DNA of 32,235 bases from positions 1 to 32,235 of the forward strand of contig NZ_JAALFC010000038.1 of the NCBI RefSeq assembly GCF_011058155.1. The letters run 5' to 3'. This stretch comes from Litoribacterium kuwaitense. GTDB lineage: Bacteria; Bacillota; Bacilli; Bacillales; DSM-28697. Positions within the stretch are counted from its first letter, which is position 1. Each line of letters starts with the position of its first letter. Position numbers and translations under genes: made by a program. Positions 15,032 through 23,668 of this stretch are shown here, piece by piece. The notes beneath the pieces are model-generated. The model had not been told where the DNA came from. It did no database searches and worked only from the letters and a program-made list of their open reading frames with translations.

Positions 15032-17228
15032 CTTTCCTTAGCTTTCTGTATTCACCTGGGCTCGTCCCATACATCTTGCGAAATATCCGCGCAAACGAAT
15101 TCGCATTCACATAACCCACTTGTTCGCTAATATCAACAATCGGGTCACTCGTGGTTGTTAACAATTCCTCCGCTCTTTCCATCCGAATTCTAATGAGAAA
15201 ATCAACAAACTTTTCACCAAATTCATCTTTAAATAGTTTACTAATGTATTTTCCCTTTAAGTCAAACACATCACTCAGGTGGTCGAGGGATAGCTCTTCT
15301 TTATCATAATGGCTTTCAATATACGCTTTGATTTCCGATAACACTTGGTGGTGGTTTCGCGATTGCCGATACGATACGAGCTGATCAGATAGGTCGGCTA
15401 AGTAAAGCAAAAGGTTGCTTTCCAGCTCGTCCACCGTGTCAAACCGCTCCAGCTGATCAACGAGCCCCGGCAGAGTATAATCATTCCACTGCTTCATTAG
15501 CTCCTGTGGAAACAAATGCTTTTCCCTTTCCAAATAGTACACAAAAAAATTCATGATGTTGACAAGCTCTTCTTTTCTCAGCTTTGTTTTTCTCATTTGC
15601 ACAAACAGCTGACGATACTGCTCCCTCCAGTGGTTTGGACTTTTGCGGTAGGTTAAAACAACCTCATGAGCAAGCTTTAAATGGCTATAGATATCTACCT
15701 CTGTATGCGTTACATTTTCATAGCGTATGATCTGATCCCCTCCTTCAACCGCTTTATACGCTAACGCTTCTTCAGCCTCGCGATAACCCCTACGGAGATC
15801 TTCCGGAATGACAATCATTTTGCTATAACCAATGGTCACTGTGAATGAAGAAAAGGTGACGATTTGCTCCTTATATCTTTCCAAATAGGGGAGCGGATCC
15901 GTTTTGTCATCCAACCCTTGAGCAATGCCGACGAGACGACTTTCATTCGTCCATCCGCACCAAAGGATAGACACAATGCCACCTTTCATCTGCGAAGCTC
16001 GCTTTTCCATACTCGCTTTAAAATGCAATAAGTCTTGTTCTTCCATTTGCTCTTTCCAGCTCTTGTAACGGTCAATTTCCACCATAAATACAATGGACGG
16101 AGCAAACGATACTGGCAATTCAATGCTATTCATCTCCTCTTCCCAATCAGGAAATGGACCAATCTCTTTTAATATTTTCTCAAATGTATATTTTCGCCGA
16201 AGCAACAAAGCCTCCTCGCGCTCCTGAAGATACACATTGGATTGCGCCATCATTTGCTCTAGGGTGTAATTGATAAACGTAAATTCATTCGCATGCGAGT
16301 CGCTGTTTTGAGCGCCATTCGGGTCTTTTGCATAAGAGCGCACCTTGCCTACGAGCTGTTCTAATGGCTTATACGTTTTTTTCGTAATATAAATGATCCA
16401 TAAAATACCGATGATCACGACAAAAATGGAAAGGAGCAACCACAAAAAATTAATTGAGTCAACAATGCGACTCATATTACTCTGTGTAAACCCACTTTCG
16501 ATCGTTAACCCAGAATAATCAGATGTAAACGATGTTAACACTTCTCCCTGCTGTACTTTATCATTCTCCTGAAATAGGGCATTGCCTTCGCGATCCATTA
16601 AACGAATAAAGCTCACTTCAGAATCGTACATGTTTTGAATATCCGTTTCTAATTGCTTCGTACTCACATTAACGACGATAAATCCTTTTGTTTTCGTATA
16701 AAAAGGGACTTGCCGGACTAAAGAGATGACTTCATTTTCAAGCTGATTGGAAAACTCCTTGAATTTCCTCTCATTTGTCCATTGTGGTATTTGGTTAGTC
16801 ATCACCGTTTGAATAAAAGAACGATCACCGTAGTCAGATAGCTTTGCTAACGTCGCTAGACTTAAAACCATCTCATCATGGGAGCGCAAAATATATGCTG
16901 AATCAATGATCGGGTAAGCAATTTTTAATTCTTGTAATGACTTGAGTGCCTCTAAATTTATCGGCACCTTTGCCGAATCTTCCTCATCCAGAAATTGTTG
17001 TAAATTTTTATTGACCAATGATTCACGTAATACCCGATGATCAATTTCTTTTAAGGTATTATCAATATACCGAAACGCTTGTCCAGCTAATGATTCATTG
17101 ACTTTCAATGCTTCTTTTCGACTTTGCTCGTTTAACACTTGAAAAAACAGTAGAAATAAAACGACAATGATGATAAAAAAGGCCGGTGTATAACCCATTA
17201 GCATGCGACGAAACCACGTTCGGTTCAT
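15015..17228 (-). CDS. Membrane-anchored AraC-type regulator of the first importer
   Basis: A 737-residue protein of the kind linked to Lpl/YtcQ importers in Bacillus and Paenibacillus. It has a transmembrane helix at about 13-32, an extracellular sensing region (about 33-258), a second helix at about 260-282 (FLWLLLSIFVVIIGILWII), then a cytoplasmic linker. The C-terminus is an AraC double helix-turn-helix (about 635-735: LSLDHLSDVFDLKGKYISKLFK and VDISEQVGYVNANSFARIFRKMYGTSPGEYRK). The ATG follows GAAAGGAGGGG. It lies downstream of the lplBC-like/lipoprotein operon on the same strand, separated by that operon's terminator and a 600-bp gap that carries a perfect cre site. It probably senses an extracellular sugar or the loaded binding protein and activates the importer. 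Confidence 0.88.
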   Translation of the reverse strand: MNRTWFRRMLMGYTPAFFIIIVVLFLLFFQVLNEQSRKEALKVNESLAGQAFRYIDNTLKEIDHRVLRESLVNKNLQQFLDEEDSAKVPINLEALKSLQELKIAYPIIDSAYILRSHDEMVLSLATLAKLSDYGDRSFIQTVMTNQIPQWTNERKFKEFSNQLENEVISLVRQVPFYTKTKGFIVVNVSTKQLETDIQNMYDSEVSFIRLMDREGNALFQENDKVQQGEVLTSFTSDYSGLTIESGFTQSNMSRIVDSINFLWLLLSIFVVIIGILWIIYITKKTYKPLEQLVGKVRSYAKDPNGAQNSDSHANEFTFINYTLEQMMAQSNVYLQEREEALLLRRKYTFEKILKEIGPFPDWEEEMNSIELPVSFAPSIVFMVEIDRYKSWKEQMEEQDLLHFKASMEKRASQMKGGIVSILWCGWTNESRLVGIAQGLDDKTDPLPYLERYKEQIVTFSSFTVTIGYSKMIVIPEDLRRGYREAEEALAYKAVEGGDQIIRYENVTHTEVDIYSHLKLAHEVVLTYRKSPNHWREQYRQLFVQMRKTKLRKEELVNIMNFFVYYLEREKHLFPQELMKQWNDYTLPGLVDQLERFDTVDELESNLLLYLADLSDQLVSYRQSRNHHQVLSEIKAYIESHYDKEELSLDHLSDVFDLKGKYISKLFKDEFGEKFVDFLIRIRMERAEELLTTTSDPIVDISEQVGYVNANSFARIFRKMYGTSPGEYRKLRKDLPSA

Positions 17229-17284
17229 AACGTAACCCCTCCTTTCTAAAAGAAATACGCATGATTCTCATTTTGATGCCACGA

Positions 17285-17324
17285 GCTATAAAAAAATCCG
17301 AAAAATGGTTGTATACGCTTTCAA
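17285..17324 (-). promoter_or_regulatory. cre site and candidate promoter upstream of the AraC-type regulator
   Basis: Minus-strand TTGAAAGCGTATACAA (17324-17309) fits the CcpA operator consensus WTGNAANCGNWNNCWW at every position. A TACAAC to TATAGC pair with a 17-bp spacer overlaps and follows it on the same strand, placing the cre across the -35. This suggests repression of the regulator when preferred sugars are present. Confidence 0.7.
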
Positions 17325-17823
17325 TTTTCTGAGGAGCTACCACGCCTTTTAAAACCGCAAACTGACACTCATTGCAAGCGATTTTTGCTAGTCCCCTTTT
17401 AGCCAAGTGCAAATATCAAGCCTTTGCCTTTAACATCGTCGCTCAACTACGACAACCGCTTTAACGAAAGGACGTCTAGTGACCTAAAGAAGATTTTGTG
17501 TGCTACTTTCTCTTTCAAGGGAAAGTCTTTCATGGAATCGTTCACAACGGTGATGTTTACAGCAATTTCACATCAAGGTCTAAGAGAAACCCTGCTTTTG
17601 ACCACAATGTCTCATGCATGTAAACAGCAATAAAACGCCACTTCTGTTTCCATTATAAATAGATTTGTGTCGTCTGAACAGTTAGATATTTAATTTTTCT
17701 AAATAAATTTACATAAATTCGGCTTTATATGACTGTTTACACTATGCGCATCCGCTTCTATTCATTTCACAACTCAAGTTTATCAGGCTTTTTTTCGTAA
17801 ACCCCAACAAATATTGTAGAGCC
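17325..17823. other. Long intergenic gap, no gene supported
   Basis: This 500-bp stretch separates the regulator from the importer operon terminator. A 69-codon plus-strand frame (17424-17633) lacks a ribosome site and a recognisable product. The rest is AT-rich without clear repeats. Confidence 0.5.
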
Positions 17824-17860
17824 AAAAAAACCACCCCTACTCCATGAATCGAGTAGGGGT
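17824..17860 (-). terminator. Terminator of the first importer operon
   Basis: A perfect 10-bp stem, ACCCCTACTC (17833-17842) with GAGTAGGGGT (17851-17860), is followed on the minus strand by GGTTTTTTT. It closes the permease-permease-lipoprotein unit. Confidence 0.9.
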
Positions 17861-17873
17861 TCTCTTACTGGTA

Positions 17874-19538
17874 TTAACGATCATACGCTTCCTGGTAGAT
17901 TTCAATATATCGATTCAGCTGTAATCCTTCAAATCCGCTGACATAATCATCCCAATCATTCTCGAAGTTTTTCGTTCCGGTGACAAACTGCGCTAAGTTT
18001 GTTTCGATATAATCGGCGATTGTCGTTTTCAATTGTGCCGCTTCATTCGAATTTTCCATGCTAATGTAGATGCCACTCGGATAGTTTTCTGTTGTTTCAT
18101 ATGGCTCATAGTTATTTTTCGTTTCTTGGTGAAGCCTCATCCCGTAACCATCCTTAGCAAGTGGATCTTCTGGGGCCGTAAAGGAGGCTCGGTACTCGAA
18201 CGTCCGCAACGACGGACCGATCTGCTCCCAGCCATCGTTATGTGTTTGGGATTGCTCCTCAACAGGAATAGATGAATATTTCGCCTGTTCGCCATTATAA
18301 TCGAGCTCGCCTTCTTCAGCCATCCGCCAACCTTTGCCTTCTGGACCATTTTCCTGTAATAAAATCGCTTCTTCTGTAAAGAGGAAATCGACAAGTCTCA
18401 TCGCTGCGATTTGCTGCTGTTCGGTTGCTTTACTTGTTAACGCAAACTGACCGCTCGTGACACTCGCTTCAATATTTGCCTGTTGGACACCATCAGGACC
18501 GATTAATGGCGGGACTGTGACATAATCTTTATGGCGTGGTGTGTTATCATCTGGCGTTAACGCATAACTTAAAAGCGCCGTCGTCACCGAGCCCATAATA
18601 TTATCGGGCTGGCGGTTCGCAATTTGGTTTACAGCATCCACATTTTGTGTGAAGGCTCCTTGATCGATAAGACCTTCTGAATATAGCTTATTCATAAATT
18701 TAAGGCCTTCTTTCCATTCTTCGGTGTCGGCAGCTAATGAGACCTCATCATCCCGAACGATCAAATACGTATCTCCATCATTATAAATAAATGGACTCAT
18801 GAGATAGACAGCAAAATTCCCACCCCACATCGTCTCTTCTGTCGCAGCGGTAAGCGGAATCTCATCTGCTTCACCATTACCGTTCGGATCGTCCTCCTTA
18901 AAGGCTTTTAATACCGTATACAAGTCGTCCGTCGTCTTTGGGACATCCAGACCTAATTTATCAAGCCATTTTTTATTCATCCAATATTTATTTGGATACG
19001 TACAGTGATAACACTCATTCACCATTGGAACAGAATAAATATTTCCATCTGGTGTCTTCATAAAGCGCTCTAAATAGTCAATCTCTTCCATTGCTGCTTT
19101 AACATTCGGTGCGTATTCATCGATCAACTGATTTAAGGGTAGAAATACACCTTGCCCTCCATATCTCATCTGTTCTTCAGGTGTTAAGTTTCCGTGTAGA
19201 ATGACCTCTGGATAATCTCCACTCGCCAGCATCAGCTGCTTTCGGTCATTTAAAGCTTCATTTGGCACAAGATCCCAATCAATCCGAATATTTGTTTGTT
19301 CCTCTAACCATTTTGTATACGTATTTGTTTCCATATCTTCAATCGTTGGATACTGTGGTGCAAACATACGCAACGTCATCGTTTCATCGACAATGGGTAA
19401 TTCGCCAACTGGGTTGATCGTAACATCTTCTGTACTCTCGCTATTGGTCTCGTCTCCTGCTTCCTCTGCGTTATTACAAGCAACCAATAATAGCACCAAA
19501 ACGAATAAGCTCATCAGCATCTGTTTTTTCTTTTTCAA
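17874..19538 (-). CDS. Extracellular solute-binding lipoprotein (LplA/YtcQ type), first importer
   Basis: A 554-residue sugar-binding lipoprotein of the large cluster-1 type that serves Lpl/YtcQ oligosaccharide importers. The signal peptide is short, with a K-rich start, a hydrophobic core and a lipobox LLVAC; C21 would be lipidated, followed by an acidic and Ser/Asn-rich linker. The mature protein has typical segments such as EWLEEQTNI-like early strands, DEDPNGNGEADEIPL-like calcium-loop sequence (about 220-235) and WDDYVSGFEGLQLNRYIEIYQEAYDR at the C-terminus. The start is TTG 19538, with GGGGAGGG eight bases upstream; the longer open frame upstream has no site. It is third in an operon after two permease genes. 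Confidence 0.9.
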   Translation of the reverse strand: MKKKKQMLMSLFVLVLLLVACNNAEEAGDETNSESTEDVTINPVGELPIVDETMTLRMFAPQYPTIEDMETNTYTKWLEEQTNIRIDWDLVPNEALNDRKQLMLASGDYPEVILHGNLTPEEQMRYGGQGVFLPLNQLIDEYAPNVKAAMEEIDYLERFMKTPDGNIYSVPMVNECYHCTYPNKYWMNKKWLDKLGLDVPKTTDDLYTVLKAFKEDDPNGNGEADEIPLTAATEETMWGGNFAVYLMSPFIYNDGDTYLIVRDDEVSLAADTEEWKEGLKFMNKLYSEGLIDQGAFTQNVDAVNQIANRQPDNIMGSVTTALLSYALTPDDNTPRHKDYVTVPPLIGPDGVQQANIEASVTSGQFALTSKATEQQQIAAMRLVDFLFTEEAILLQENGPEGKGWRMAEEGELDYNGEQAKYSSIPVEEQSQTHNDGWEQIGPSLRTFEYRASFTAPEDPLAKDGYGMRLHQETKNNYEPYETTENYPSGIYISMENSNEAAQLKTTIADYIETNLAQFVTGTKNFENDWDDYVSGFEGLQLNRYIEIYQEAYDR

Positions 19539-19625
19539 ATGAATAACCCTCCCCTTTTTATTGACCTTGCACTCTTCACCATCACACAAAAAATCACACA
19601 TCCCCCCTTCCGAGTCTTAAAATCA

Positions 19626-20531
19626 TCAGGACTTTAATGAGCCAATCATCACACCTTTAGTAAAATGCTTTTGTACAAATGGATAGATCAGCAGAACAGG
19701 TACGCTTGCGACGACAATCAACGCGTATTTTAGCTGCTCCCTGAGTCCAGCTAAAGCAAGCGCCTGATCCACATTGGACATCATTGTTGGATCAACTGAG
19801 TTTAAAACTAAAATTTCCCGGAGAATAATTTGCAATGGGAACAGGTCTGGATCTCTTAAGAAAATTAATGCTTGGAAATACGTATTCCAATGCCCTACTG
19901 CATACATCAATGCCATCACAGCAATAATTGGCTTTGATAAGGGCAAGACAACGCTCGTAATAAACCGCAGGTCACTACAGCCATCAATTTCCGCAGCTTC
20001 ATATAAATCGTCCGGAATCGTCGTCTGAAAAAAGGTCCGAGCAATGATCACTTGAAACACAGCAACGGCTCCTGGCAATAGCATAGCCCATGGCGTATTC
20101 AGTAAGCCCAATGATTTTACGACCAAATAATATGGAATAAGTCCTCCATCAAATAACATCGTAAACACGAGGATTGCCATGACGAGACCACGACCATACA
20201 GCGTTTTGCGCGATAACGGATACGCCAGCATAATCGTCAAGACGACGTTGATGAACGTACCAACGACGGTATAAAACAAGGAGTTTCGAAAGCCAATGAT
20301 AATATTTGGATTATCAAACACCGCTTGATACCCTGCGATTGAAAAATCAACCGGCCATAACCAGACTTCACCAGACACAACAGCACTTGGGTGACTTAAA
20401 GAAGAGCTGATAATATTGAGCAAAGGAAGCAAAATAACGAGCAAAACGATGAATAAAAACAAATACACTCCAGCTAAAAATAGACGATCTCCGTAAGACT
20501 CACGGATCGTATTCTGCTTCTGTTTAGCCAT
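19626..20531 (-). CDS. ABC sugar permease (LplC/YtcP type), first importer
   Basis: A 301-residue permease with about six membrane helices. The ATPase-contact EAA loop reads YEAAEIDGCSDLRFITSVVLPLSKP (about 185-210). The C-terminus KHFTKGVMIGSLKS is a hallmark of the LplC/YtcP group. The start at 20531 has AAGGGGTG six bases upstream; the frame runs six codons further back without a site. It is 11 bp downstream of its partner permease. No ATPase gene is present, as is usual for this class, which shares an MsmX-type ATPase encoded elsewhere. Confidence 0.93.
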   Translation of the reverse strand: MAKQKQNTIRESYGDRLFLAGVYLFLFIVLLVILLPLLNIISSSLSHPSAVVSGEVWLWPVDFSIAGYQAVFDNPNIIIGFRNSLFYTVVGTFINVVLTIMLAYPLSRKTLYGRGLVMAILVFTMLFDGGLIPYYLVVKSLGLLNTPWAMLLPGAVAVFQVIIARTFFQTTIPDDLYEAAEIDGCSDLRFITSVVLPLSKPIIAVMALMYAVGHWNTYFQALIFLRDPDLFPLQIILREILVLNSVDPTMMSNVDQALALAGLREQLKYALIVVASVPVLLIYPFVQKHFTKGVMIGSLKS

Positions 20532-20542
20532 TTTTTCACCCC

Positions 20543-21508
20543 TTACCATAGACTGTTGTTTGAGACTCGTTTCGCAACGTGGTTAACGACAACAAGTAAA
20601 ATAAGATTAATGATTGAGTTGAACAATCCGACGGCAGTCGAAAAGCTGAAGTTGGATTCTATCAAACCGACTTTATACACGTACGTAGAGATGACTTCCG
20701 ACGTTGGAACATTCAATGGATTTTGCATTAAGTATATTTTTTCAAAGCCTATCGCCATCATGTTTCCAATATTCAAAATAAGAAGAATGACGGTCACTGG
20801 CAAAATGCTCGGCAAGTCGATGTTTATAATTTTTTGAAACCTTGAAGCGCCATCAATTTTCGCAGCCTCATACAATTCCGGGTTGACCCCTGCCAAGGCG
20901 GCTAAGTATATGATAGCCCCATAGCCTGTCGTCTGCCACACATCCGAGAGCACATAAATCGTCTTAAAAAGCGCTGGTTCTCCCATAAAATTTCTCGGAT
21001 CTAAACCAAAAATACCGAGGAAATGATTTACAATCCCAGTATTTGGGGAAAGGGCAACAATTAAAATCGATACCATAATCACAGTGGAAATAAAATAGGG
21101 CGCATAGGTCACCATCTGAACCGACCTTTTAAATAATCCCTGCCGTACTTCGTTTAAAGCAAGAGCTAACAAAATAGGGGCCGGGAAGCCGACGGCAAGA
21201 CCGTACAAACTAAGACCAAGCGTATTTTTAATAATAGTCCAAAAAATTGGCAAATTAAAAAATTGGATGAAATGGTCAAAACCGACCCACTCACTCCCCC
21301 ACATCCCTTTTATGACGTTGTAATCTTTAAAGGCAATCACCGTTCCGAACATCGGAATATATTTGAACGTAATGATGAAGGCCAAAGGGATCGACAGCAA
21401 TAGATAAAGCTGCCAATGCTTTTTCATGAACCGTTTGTTTCTTTTTCTTTTTTGCTGGCGGAGCGCTACATTTGTATCCTTTCGCTCAATCGCTTTTCCC
21501 ATTGCCAT
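20543..21508 (-). CDS. ABC sugar permease (LplB/YteP type), first importer
   Basis: A 321-residue permease, first gene of the operon. A basic N-terminus (KRKRNKRFMKKHW) is followed by about six helices. The EAA loop is YEAAKIDGASRFQKIINIDLPSILP (about 214-238) and the end is VSNNSLW, typical of the LplB group. The ATG follows AAAGGAG by eight bases. It pairs with the LplC-like protein to form the membrane channel for the adjacent lipoprotein; the second importer (25494-28955) has the same architecture. The operon promoter at 21574-21602 carries a cre site. Confidence 0.93.
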   Translation of the reverse strand: MAMGKAIERKDTNVALRQQKRKRNKRFMKKHWQLYLLLSIPLAFIITFKYIPMFGTVIAFKDYNVIKGMWGSEWVGFDHFIQFFNLPIFWTIIKNTLGLSLYGLAVGFPAPILLALALNEVRQGLFKRSVQMVTYAPYFISTVIMVSILIVALSPNTGIVNHFLGIFGLDPRNFMGEPALFKTIYVLSDVWQTTGYGAIIYLAALAGVNPELYEAAKIDGASRFQKIINIDLPSILPVTVILLILNIGNMMAIGFEKIYLMQNPLNVPTSEVISTYVYKVGLIESNFSFSTAVGLFNSIINLILLVVVNHVAKRVSNNSLW

Positions 21509-21573
21509 GATATCCTCTCCTTTCTGCCCCTATTGTAAGGGTTTTCAATTTGAAGTTTGTGCGACTTAAATTT

Positions 21574-21602
21574 ATGATAGCTTTTACATTCCTTTCCGAC
21601 AA
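21574..21602 (-). promoter_or_regulatory. Promoter of the first importer operon with overlapping cre
   Basis: On the minus strand TTGTCG (21602-21597) and TATCAT (21579-21574) are 17 bp apart. The sequence TGTAAAAGCTATCA (21588-21575) matches the cre consensus TGWAANCGNTNWCA at all but one position and overlaps the -10. CcpA would repress by blocking the promoter. Confidence 0.7.
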
Positions 21603-21698
21603 CAAACCATTTTCTTACACTATTCTTTTCTCGAAAAACGGCTTTTTCGGTCTACGATAAAAGGATACTGCATTTTTCACCACCACTCTTTTTTCTCC

Positions 21699-21716
21699 AC
21701 CCTGACGCTTCAGGGT
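21699..21716. promoter_or_regulatory. Perfect inverted repeat between the divergent importer and fucosidase promoters
   Basis: ACCCTGA and TCAGGGT flank a 4-base loop. It lies about 95 bp upstream of the importer -35 and 60 bp before the fucosidase -35, with no T-run on either side. It could be an operator read by a local regulator; there is no direct evidence. Confidence 0.4.
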
Positions 21717-21775
21717 ATTCTGAACAGTAAGCTAATTCACAAAATAAAATCTACAGTTTATTTAAAAAGTATAAA

Positions 21776-21829
21776 TTTACAAAATCCGATAATTAGCGTA
21801 AGATGCATATGTAAATGAAAGCCCATACA
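21776..21829 (+). promoter_or_regulatory. Promoter of the fucosidase gene with a cre-like downstream site
   Basis: TTTACA (21776-21781) and TAAGAT (21799-21804) have a 17-bp spacer. TGAAAGCCCATACA at 21816-21829 resembles a cre with two mismatches and would lie just after the transcription start, a roadblock position. The promoter call is moderate and the cre call weak. Confidence 0.5.
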
Positions 21830-21970
21830 TAAGCGATATGTCGATGATGTAACAAGACCTTGAGAAATCAGTACAGCTAGATGCTTGTGCCAAAGACTTG
21901 CCTTAAATGCTCTCCTCGCCCGCCGGCGTATCATTGAGCGTACTTAAAATGATTGAATGGGGGAAAGTAA

Positions 21971-23353
21971 ATGTCTGACCAAAATGCCAATGTCGAAGAA
22001 AAAGACGTTGAACAAGGTGTTCACAGTTTCAGCAGCGAGGATAAGTGGGTTAAGCCCGAAGATCCTGCCCTTTTAGAACAAATCGAATGGTTTAAAGACC
22101 AAAAGCTTGGTTTTATGATGCACTGGGGACCGTATTCTCAATTGGGACTGGTCGAATCGTGGGCGTTAAGTGATCATGATGCTGATTGGTCACGTGAGGA
22201 CGTCGATTGGGAATCCGATCCTGAGGTATTTAAACAGCAATATTTTGATTTAAACAAAAGCTTTAACCCGATTCGCTTCCAACCAGACGAATGGGCCGAA
22301 CTTGCACAAGAAGGCGGCTTTAAGTACTTTTTATTTACAACGAAACACCACGATGGCTTTTGTATGTGGGATACAAAAACGACAGATTATAAAGTGACCG
22401 ACCCGAGCTGCCCTTTCCACACCCATAAAAATGCGGATATTGTAAAGCACGCTTTCGATGCCTTCCGAGCAAAAGGTTTGCCGATTGCTGCCTATTTTTC
22501 AAAAGCCGATTGGCACACGCCGACCTACTGGGCGCCAAACATGGAACGCGGTTCACACATGTGGCGCGGACCGTCATATGACCCAGAGAAGCATCCAGAA
22601 TTGTGGGAGGAATTTGTCAAATTCACCCACGAACAAATGATGGAGCTGTTAACCGATTATGGGAGAATCGAAGTGTTGTGGCTCGATGCCGGATGGGTCT
22701 CACCGAGAAGCAAACAAGATATTCGTCTTGGAGAACTTGTCGAAAAAGCACGTGAGCAGCAACCATGGCTACTTTCCGCGGATCGCCTCATTGGCGGCCC
22801 TTACGAGAATATCATTACACCAGAACAAGCCGTTCCTGCCAAGCCAATGGATGTTCCATGGGAAAGCTGTATTACGATGGGATCTGCCTTCTCATTCCGC
22901 TATGAAGACGATTACAAGCCGACGAGAGAGCTGATTCATCTCCTCATAGAAGTCATTTCAAAAGGCGGAAATCTTGCCTTAAATGTCGCCGCCCAGCCTG
23001 ATGGCCGGCTTCCACGCGGTGCGGTAGAGCGCATGAAAGAAATGGGCGCCTGGTTGAACGTTCACGGAGAAGCAGTCTATGGCACGAGAATGTGTGCCCC
23101 ACACTACCTAGGAAATATTGCATTTACTAGAAAAGAAGACACGGTATACTGTTTTTATATGTACGACGCCGAAGATAGCGACGTAAGACGTAATATCTCC
23201 ATACCCTATCCAGAAAAAGTCAATCGGGTCGATATTGTTGGCGGACCAGAAGACCTTCCATTTACACAAACTGATGAAGGAATACAATTGAGCTTACCTG
23301 ATTCCGAGTTAAGCTTACTGGCACCGATTGCCCACGTATTTCGCTTGAGATAA
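21971..23353 (+). CDS. Alpha-L-fucosidase, glycoside hydrolase family 29
   Basis: A 460-residue GH29 enzyme that releases terminal alpha-L-fucose. The catalytic barrel carries HWGPYS (H51), TKHHDGF (H126-H127) and the nucleophile in VLWLDAGW (D239). The segment GGNLALNVAAQPDGRLP (about 337-353) marks the end of the barrel, followed by a beta-sandwich. There is no signal peptide, so it should act inside the cell on imported oligosaccharides. The ATG follows a GGGGGAAAG site. It is divergent from the first Lpl-type importer, which fits a shared fucosylated substrate. A terminator follows at 23378-23415. Confidence 0.94.
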   Translation: MSDQNANVEEKDVEQGVHSFSSEDKWVKPEDPALLEQIEWFKDQKLGFMMHWGPYSQLGLVESWALSDHDADWSREDVDWESDPEVFKQQYFDLNKSFNPIRFQPDEWAELAQEGGFKYFLFTTKHHDGFCMWDTKTTDYKVTDPSCPFHTHKNADIVKHAFDAFRAKGLPIAAYFSKADWHTPTYWAPNMERGSHMWRGPSYDPEKHPELWEEFVKFTHEQMMELLTDYGRIEVLWLDAGWVSPRSKQDIRLGELVEKAREQQPWLLSADRLIGGPYENIITPEQAVPAKPMDVPWESCITMGSAFSFRYEDDYKPTRELIHLLIEVISKGGNLALNVAAQPDGRLPRGAVERMKEMGAWLNVHGEAVYGTRMCAPHYLGNIAFTRKEDTVYCFYMYDAEDSDVRRNISIPYPEKVNRVDIVGGPEDLPFTQTDEGIQLSLPDSELSLLAPIAHVFRLR

Positions 23354-23377
23354 GGGGCCTGATAATGTAAGTGCCTC

Positions 23378-23415
23378 CAGAGTGTAGACATAAATTTGTC
23401 TGCACTCTTTTTCGT
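23378..23415 (+). terminator. Terminator of the fucosidase gene
   Basis: GAGTGTAGACA pairs with TGTCTGCACTC with one G-T pair, and the stem is followed by TTTTTCG. The position immediately after the fucosidase stop supports the call. Confidence 0.85.
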
Positions 23416-23615
23416 ATTTACATTTGCAGCTCACTAGTTTTTAGCGTACGAAGACGAGATAAGGCTGGATATCCAACGAACTGCCCGGCGACTACGATAC
23501 AGCTGATCATGATAACCGAGCTTTACACTATATATGAGCACATTAAAAGGTTTTTTCTAACATTCACACCACTGCTTTTTTCTCTAAGCAAACGTAAAAT
23601 TCGATTGCTCCCCTC

Positions 23616-23646
23616 TTGACCTTAACGTAACGTCAACGTTTATCCT
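23616..23646 (+). promoter_or_regulatory. MerR-type promoter with 19-bp spacer and operator dyad
   Basis: TTGACC (23616-23621) and TATCCT (23641-23646) are separated by 19 bp, the over-long spacing typical of MerR-activated promoters. The spacer holds the dyad ACCTTAACGT-A-ACGTCAACGT (23619-23639), 8 of 10 arm positions matching. It lies directly before the Mta-like gene, so autoregulation is likely. Confidence 0.8.
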
Positions 23647-23668
23647 ATTGATTGAAGGAGGTTTTCAC

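Noticed and set aside
17424-17633. 69-codon plus-strand ORF in the gap upstream of the AraC-type regulator
   Set aside because: No Shine-Dalgarno site, unusual composition and no recognisable product.
23371-23619. 82-codon plus-strand ORF between the fucosidase and the MerR gene
   Set aside because: It runs through the fucosidase terminator and into the MerR promoter, and has no ribosome site.
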